Source: an uncultured Rhodovulum sp.
GTDB taxonomy: Bacteria; Pseudomonadota; Alphaproteobacteria; Rhodobacterales; Rhodobacteraceae
NCBI GenBank assembly: GCA_946221765.1
Contig: CAMIMK010000118.1
Coordinates: forward strand, 1 to 8,934
Length of the DNA stretch: 8,934 nt
Direction: 5' to 3'
The notes below the pieces were generated by a model that saw only the letters and a program-made list of their open reading frames with translations, was not told where the DNA came from and did no database searches. Positions 5,255 to 8,934 of this stretch are shown here, piece after piece; positions within the stretch are counted from its first letter, which is position 1, and the number at the start of each line of letters is the position of its first letter. The translations under genes and the position numbers were made by a program.

Positions 5255-6373
5255 ATGAAAGTCAGCATGGAGCGCGGCGCGCTTCTCCGGGCCATGGGCC
5301 GGGCGCAGTCGGTGGTCGAGCGGCGCAATACCATCCCGATCCTTGGAAACGTGCTGATCGAGGCGGAGGGGAATTCCGTCAGCTTCCGGGCGACCGACCT
5401 CGACATCGAGGTGATCGACCGGGCCCCCGCGATGGTGCTCAGGGCCGGGGCGACGACGGTGCCGGCGCATACCCTGCACGAGATCGTGCGCAAGCTCCCC
5501 GATGGCGCCATGGTCGAGTTGAGCGAGGAGCCCTCCGGCCAGCGGCTGGAGGTGCGGGCCGGCCGCTCGCGCTTCTCGCTCCAGACCCTGCCGCGGGACG
5601 ATTTCCCGGTCATGGCCTCCAGCGAATACAGCGCCAATTTCGCCTGCCCGGCTCCGGTGCTGCGGCGGCTCTTCGACAAGACCAAGTTCGCGATCTCGAC
5701 CGAGGAGACGCGCTATTACCTGAACGGCGTCTACATGCATGCGGCCGAGGGCCCGGACGGCCCGGTGCTGCGCTGCGTCGCCACGGACGGCCACCGGCTG
5801 GCGCGGATCGACGCGCCGCTGCCCGAGGGGGCCGCGGGGCTGCCCGGTGTCATCGTGCCGCGCAAGACGGTCGGCGAGCTGCGCAAGCTCGTCGATGACG
5901 ACGAGGCCAAGATCGGGGTTTCGGTCAGCGAGACCAAGGTGCGATTCGCCGCGCCCGATGTCACGCTGACCTCCAAGGTCATCGACGGCACCTTCCCGGA
6001 CTATGCGCGCGTCATCCCGACCGGCAACACCCGGCGGCTGGAGGTCGATGCGAAGGAATTCGCCCAGGCCGTCGACCGGGTGGCGACCGTCTCCTCCGAG
6101 CGGAGCCGGGCGGTGAAGATGGCGATCGAGGACGACCGGCTGATCCTGTCGGTGAATGCCCCGGATTCGGGCGCGGCCGACGAGGAGCTGGCCGTTGCCT
6201 ATGGCGACGAGCGGCTGGAAATCGGCTTCAACGCCAAGTACCTGCAGGAGATCGCCGGGCAGGTGGACCGCGAGAATGCGGTCTTCCTGTTCAACTCGCC
6301 CGGGGACCCGACGCTGATGCGCGAGGGCAACGACGAGTCGGCGGTCTATGTCGTGATGCCGATGCGGGTCTGA
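5255..6373 (+). CDS. dnaN: DNA polymerase III beta subunit (sliding clamp)
   Basis: DnaN is the ring-shaped homodimeric clamp that tethers polymerase III and other partners to DNA. It has 372 residues, the usual length, made of three repeated clamp domains (about 1-120, 128-250 and 255-372). Seen: SVVERRNTIPILGNVLIEA (19-37), RATDLDIEV (45-53), LPRDDFPVM (112-120), STEETRYYLNGVYMH (148-162), ATDGHRLA (176-183), DGTFPDYARVIP (244-255) and the canonical C-terminus YVVMPMRV (365-372). The last contributes to the partner-binding pocket. ATG 5255 is chosen because family homology begins there and AAGGGTGA (5242-5249) sits 5 bases upstream. A TTG 29 codons further up in frame is not needed. recF follows after only 4 bp, so the two are co-transcribed and probably translationally coupled. 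Confidence 0.98.
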   Translation: MKVSMERGALLRAMGRAQSVVERRNTIPILGNVLIEAEGNSVSFRATDLDIEVIDRAPAMVLRAGATTVPAHTLHEIVRKLPDGAMVELSEEPSGQRLEVRAGRSRFSLQTLPRDDFPVMASSEYSANFACPAPVLRRLFDKTKFAISTEETRYYLNGVYMHAAEGPDGPVLRCVATDGHRLARIDAPLPEGAAGLPGVIVPRKTVGELRKLVDDDEAKIGVSVSETKVRFAAPDVTLTSKVIDGTFPDYARVIPTGNTRRLEVDAKEFAQAVDRVATVSSERSRAVKMAIEDDRLILSVNAPDSGAADEELAVAYGDERLEIGFNAKYLQEIAGQVDRENAVFLFNSPGDPTLMREGNDESAVYVVMPMRV

Positions 6374-6377
6374 CGAC

Positions 6378-7463
6378 CTGCTGACGCATCTCCGGCTCTC
6401 GCATTTCCGCTCGCACCGGGCGGCGGACCTCGTCTTCGATGGCCGGCCCGTCGCCATCTGGGGGCCGAACGGCGCGGGCAAGACCAACCTGATCGAGGCG
6501 GTGTCGCTGCTGGCGCCCGGCCGGGGCCTGCGCGGGGCCGCGCCGGAGGACCTGGCCCATGTGCCGGCGCGTCTCGGCTGGAAGATCGCGGCCGAGGTGC
6601 TGGCGCCGGACGGGCCGCGGGAGGTCGCCACCTGGTCGGAGGGGGGTGGTCGGCGGGTGGAGGTGGACGGCAAGGCCGCGACCCAGACAGCCCTCGGCCG
6701 CGTGTTGCGCATCCTGTGGTTGACCCCGGCGATGGACCGGCTGTGGCTGGAAGGGGCGGGGGAGCGCCGCCGGTTCCTCGACCGCCTGACGCTCTCGCTC
6801 CTCCCCGATCATGGCGAGGTGGCGGCCGGATATGACCGCGCCCTACGCGAGCGCAACCGGCTGCTGCGCGATGGCGTGCGCGATCCCGCGTGGTTCGAGG
6901 CGCTGGAGGGGCAGATGGCGCTCCTCGGCGCCCGGCTTTCCGCGAACCGGGAGGGTGCGGTGGCGCGGCTCGGGGCGGCCGGCGCGGCGGACGGGTTCCC
7001 GGCGGCGGATCTTGCGCTGGAGGGCGAGAGCCCGCGCGACGAGGCCGGGTTGCGGGAGGCGCTGCGGGCCGGGCGCGGCCGGGACCTGGGGGCCGGGCGC
7101 AGCCTGACCGGCCCCCACCGCGACGACCTCGGGGCGGTCTATGCGGCCAAGGGCGTCCCCGCCCGGCTGTGCTCGACCGGCGAGCAGAAGGCGCTGCTGG
7201 TCAGCCTCGTTCTCTCCAATGCCCGGGCGGTCGCGGCGGATTTCGGGCGGCCGCCGGTCCTGCTGCTCGACGAGATCACCGCGCATCTCGATGCCGGGCG
7301 GCGGGCGGCGCTCTTCGAGGCGATCCTCGGGATCGGGGCGCAGGCCTTCCTGACCGGGACCGGGCCGGAACTGTTCGGGGAACTCGGCGACCGGGCCGCC
7401 CATCTGGAAATGCGGGAGACGGCCGGGGAGTCGCGGGCGTCCTTCGTGCCGTCCGGGGCCTGA
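6378..7463 (+). CDS. recF: DNA replication and repair protein RecF (apparent CTG start)
   Basis: RecF is an SMC-like ATPase that helps load RecA at single-strand gaps. Reading from CTG 6378 gives 361 residues, the normal length. Seen: the N-terminal strand LRLSHFRSHR (5-14), Walker A GPNGAGKTN (29-37), TGPHRDDL (244-251), the ABC signature STGEQKALLVSL (266-277) and Walker B VLLLDEI (294-300) followed by AHLDAGRR. The frame is closed upstream by TGA at 6353-6355. Between it and the Walker A motif there is no ATG, GTG or TTG; the first standard start, GTG 6501, comes after Walker A and would destroy the ATPase. CTG 6378 or 6381, just after the dnaN stop, fits the family N-terminus best. No Shine-Dalgarno is visible, so coupling to dnaN is likely. 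A base error in the assembly is the main alternative. gyrB does not follow. Confidence 0.93.
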   Translation: MLTHLRLSHFRSHRAADLVFDGRPVAIWGPNGAGKTNLIEAVSLLAPGRGLRGAAPEDLAHVPARLGWKIAAEVLAPDGPREVATWSEGGGRRVEVDGKAATQTALGRVLRILWLTPAMDRLWLEGAGERRRFLDRLTLSLLPDHGEVAAGYDRALRERNRLLRDGVRDPAWFEALEGQMALLGARLSANREGAVARLGAAGAADGFPAADLALEGESPRDEAGLREALRAGRGRDLGAGRSLTGPHRDDLGAVYAAKGVPARLCSTGEQKALLVSLVLSNARAVAADFGRPPVLLLDEITAHLDAGRRAALFEAILGIGAQAFLTGTGPELFGELGDRAAHLEMRETAGESRASFVPSGA

Positions 7464-7492
7464 CCGGGTGGGACCCTGCCGCGGGCATCGGC

Positions 7493-7520
7493 TTGATCGG
7501 AGCCGGAGCATCGTCCTAAT
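7493..7520 (+). promoter_or_regulatory. candidate promoter for the VOC-CPBP pair
   Basis: TTGATC (7493-7498), a 16-bp spacer and CCTAAT (7515-7520), each 4/6 to consensus, lie 31 bp before the VOC gene in an 87-bp gap after recF. Confidence 0.35.
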
Positions 7521-7550
7521 GATCCATGGGCGCATTGAAGGAGCGGCGCG

Positions 7551-7985
7551 ATGTTTCCGAAATCGATCAGCCTGGTGACGCTCGGGGTCTCCGACCTAAC
7601 CCGGGCGCGCGCCTTCTATGCCGCACTGGGCTGGGAGGCGGCGGAGGCGACCGAGGGTGTCGTCTTCATCCAGCTGGCCGGGCAGGTGCTGGCGCTGTTC
7701 GGCCGCGAGGCGCTGGCCGCCGACATGAACCGGAGTGCCGGCGATCTCGGGGTCGGGGCGATCACGCTCGCCCGGAACTTCGCGACCGAGGCCGAGGTGG
7801 ACGCGGCCTTCGCCCATGCGCTCTCGGCCGGGGCCAAGGCCCTGAAGCGGCCCGAGAAGGCATTCTGGGGCGGGTATTCCGGCTATTTCGCCGATCCCGA
7901 CGGCCATGTCTGGGAAGTGGCGATGAACCCGTTCTGGCCGCTGAACCCGGACGGCACGCTGACCCTGCCCGAGGCCGGCGCGTGA
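7551..7985 (+). CDS. VOC (glyoxalase/bleomycin-resistance fold) family protein
   Basis: This 144-residue protein shows the paired beta-alpha-beta-beta-beta layout of the vicinal oxygen chelate superfamily. The family includes glyoxalase I, dioxygenases and antibiotic-binding proteins, and the activity here cannot be assigned. Seen: ISLVTLGVSDLTRARAFYAA (residues 6-25), the first module ending near LALFGREAL, and the second module ending in GYSGYFADPDGHVWEVAMNP (108-127). In the last of these, the Glu of WEVA is the position that usually binds metal. The C-terminal FWPLNPDGTLTLPEAGA tail is typical of a stand-alone subgroup annotated only as VOC family. ATG 7551 has a strong site, GAAGGAG (7537-7543), 7 bases upstream. 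The gene overlaps the CPBP gene by 4 bp (GTGA) and so forms a two-gene unit with it. Confidence 0.9.
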   Translation: MFPKSISLVTLGVSDLTRARAFYAALGWEAAEATEGVVFIQLAGQVLALFGREALAADMNRSAGDLGVGAITLARNFATEAEVDAAFAHALSAGAKALKRPEKAFWGGYSGYFADPDGHVWEVAMNPFWPLNPDGTLTLPEAGA

Positions 7986-8806
7986 GCCCAGTCCGCCGGG
8001 GCCTCCTCGCCATTGCGGTCCTTGCCGGCTGGCTGGCGGCCACGGTGCTGGTCGGCACGGTCACCCGGCCGGGCGAGGCGCCGATCACCGATGCCGTGAC
8101 GCGGGGCATCGGCTGGAATTTCGTTGCGGCGAGCGGCTTTCTCCTCATCGTGGCGCTGCTTCTGCGCGGGCGGGCAGGCCGGTGGCGCGGGCTGCGGACC
8201 GGGTCCATCTCCGGCGGTCCCGGCCTGGGGCTCGGTGCGCCCGAGCCGGGCACATGGCGTCTGCTGTGGCTGCCGGCTGCCTATGTCACGGTAATGGCGC
8301 TCGGCGCGCTTGCCGTGGGCCTGCCGCCCTGGCCGGTGGTGGGACTCGTCGTCCTCAACACCGCGCTGGTCGGCTTCTCCGAGGAGATGATGTTCCGGGG
8401 CGTGCTGTGGTGGGGCCTGCGCCCGGCGCTCGGCTTCTGGCCGGCCGTGTGGTCGGCGGCGGGGGTCTTCGGGGCCGTGCATGTCCTCAATGCGCTCAGC
8501 ACCGGGGCGCCGGGGGCGGCGCTGCTGCAGGCCTGCGCGGCCTTCCTGAATGGCCTGCATTTCGTGGCGATCCGGGTGCGCTGCCGCTCGATCTGGCCGG
8601 GCGTGCTGGTGCATGCCGCCTGGAATTGCGCCGCGCTGCTGGTGGTGCTCGCGGCGATGTCCGAGGCGGGCCCGGGTGCCGGCGCCGGTGGCATGCCGTC
8701 GCTCTCGGACGTGCCGCCGGCCGCGCTCGTGCTGCCGCTGCTGATGGTGCTGCCGCTCGCGCTCTACGGGCTTTACCTGCTGCGGCGCGGAGAAGCCGCG
8801 GAGTAG
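7982..8806 (+). CDS. CPBP-family intramembrane glutamic endopeptidase (CAAX protease-like)
   Basis: This 274-residue, very hydrophobic protein has the three motifs of the CPBP/Abi (CAAX prenyl protease 2-like) family. They are SEEMMFRG (133-140: Glu134, Glu135 and Arg139), FGAVH (163-167, His167) and HAAWN (211-215, His211 and Asn215). All the residues expected for the membrane-buried catalytic site are present. About seven or eight membrane segments are apparent, near residues 7-27, 46-63, 95-113, 118-133, 148-170, 178-196, 204-227 and 247-266. Members process membrane substrates or act in bacteriocin self-immunity; the substrate here is unknown. The start GTG 7982 overlaps the VOC stop (GTGA) and has GAGG 7 bases upstream, which argues for translational coupling. 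The long forward frame that opens before 7982 is out of frame across the VOC gene and is not coding there. Confidence 0.9.
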   Translation: MSPVRRGLLAIAVLAGWLAATVLVGTVTRPGEAPITDAVTRGIGWNFVAASGFLLIVALLLRGRAGRWRGLRTGSISGGPGLGLGAPEPGTWRLLWLPAAYVTVMALGALAVGLPPWPVVGLVVLNTALVGFSEEMMFRGVLWWGLRPALGFWPAVWSAAGVFGAVHVLNALSTGAPGAALLQACAAFLNGLHFVAIRVRCRSIWPGVLVHAAWNCAALLVVLAAMSEAGPGAGAGGMPSLSDVPPAALVLPLLMVLPLALYGLYLLRRGEAAE

Positions 8807-8822
8807 CGGGACAGGACTGCGG

Positions 8823-8852
8823 CCGCCTCTCGGGCACGGGAGGCAGAGGCGG
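8823..8852 (+). terminator. stem-loop after the CPBP gene (terminator-like, no T run)
   Basis: CCGCCTCT (8823-8830) pairs with AGAGGCGG (8845-8852). An alternative fold pairs GCCTCTC (8825-8831) with GGGAGGC (8838-8844). It starts 17 bases after the CPBP stop. Without a T run it is only a possible 3' end. Confidence 0.35.
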
Positions 8853-8901
8853 GAGGCTCCGCTGCCAGCCTGATCGGCATGATCCCCGGCGGCCTGCCAT
8901 C

Positions 8902-8911
8902 GGGGGGGGGG
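8902..8911 (+). repeat. G10 homopolymer
   Basis: Ten consecutive G. It sits in the gene-free tail after the CPBP gene (8807-8934), where I can support no coding region on either strand. The longest minus-strand candidates have no recognisable product. Confidence 0.9.
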
Positions 8912-8934
8912 CGACCGACCGCCTCGGCCGCCGC

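Noticed and set aside
6501..7463. RecF starting at GTG 6501
   Set aside because: This would remove the Walker A motif and the first strand, both encoded in frame upstream.
7526..7981. Long forward ORF fused to the front of the CPBP gene
   Set aside because: It runs out of frame across the VOC gene, whose protein is recognisable. The CPBP protein starts well at GTG 7982.
8807..8934. Minus-strand gene end after the CPBP gene
   Set aside because: An open frame (with PIRLAAEPPASASRAREAA) exists but is short, cut by the window edge and resembles no family I recognise.

Overview
The window is a compact, very GC-rich stretch of bacterial chromosome (roughly 70% G+C by eye). The gene families and their order point to an alphaproteobacterium, most likely Rhodobacterales or a near relative. 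The evidence is a run of enoyl-CoA hydratase, rpsT, dnaA, dnaN and recF, preceded by a divergent mutY / DUF721 pair and a TAT-type DsbA-family thioredoxin. All of this is typical alphaproteobacterial core synteny. I see no insertion sequence, phage gene, CRISPR array, tRNA or rRNA.

Layout. Positions 1-569 (minus) hold the N-terminal part of mutY, cut by the window edge. Divergent from it, with only 6 bp between the start codons, is a DUF721/DciA-like gene (576-1091), followed by an exported DsbA-like oxidoreductase (1207-1863). An enoyl-CoA hydratase follows (1926-2702, GTG start) and ends in three 14-bp tandem repeats. rpsT (2866-3132) has a clear TTGACA promoter and a textbook intrinsic terminator. 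A 520-bp, comparatively AT-rich gap then leads into dnaA (3653-5086). dnaN (5255-6373) and recF (6378-7463) follow. gyrB, which often follows recF, is not in the window. Instead there is a VOC/glyoxalase-fold gene (7551-7985) and, overlapping its stop by 4 bp, a CPBP-family membrane protease (7982-8806). The last 128 bp hold a hairpin and a G10 run but no gene I can support.

How the genes fit together. DnaA (initiator), DnaN (sliding clamp), RecF (gap repair) and the DUF721/DciA-like protein (family linked to replicative helicase loading) are replication and repair functions, and MutY removes A opposite 8-oxoG. rpsT ties the cluster to translation capacity. The DsbA-like, hydratase, VOC and CPBP genes are neighbours without an obvious functional link.

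Most interesting points. No wholly new system is evident, but three translation-start arrangements deserve checking. (1) dnaA has no Shine-Dalgarno of its own. It is preceded by a 32-codon ORF with a perfect GGAGGTG, whose TGA directly abuts the dnaA ATG in the same frame, suggesting translational coupling. (2) recF has no ATG/GTG/TTG upstream of its Walker A motif, so it probably starts at CTG. (3) The mutY and DUF721 start codons form the two arms of one small inverted repeat, and the best-placed ribosome site there serves a 3-codon ORF overlapping the DUF721 start. The dnaA leader also carries clustered GANTC sites, GTTGA repeats and a near-consensus CtrA-like box.
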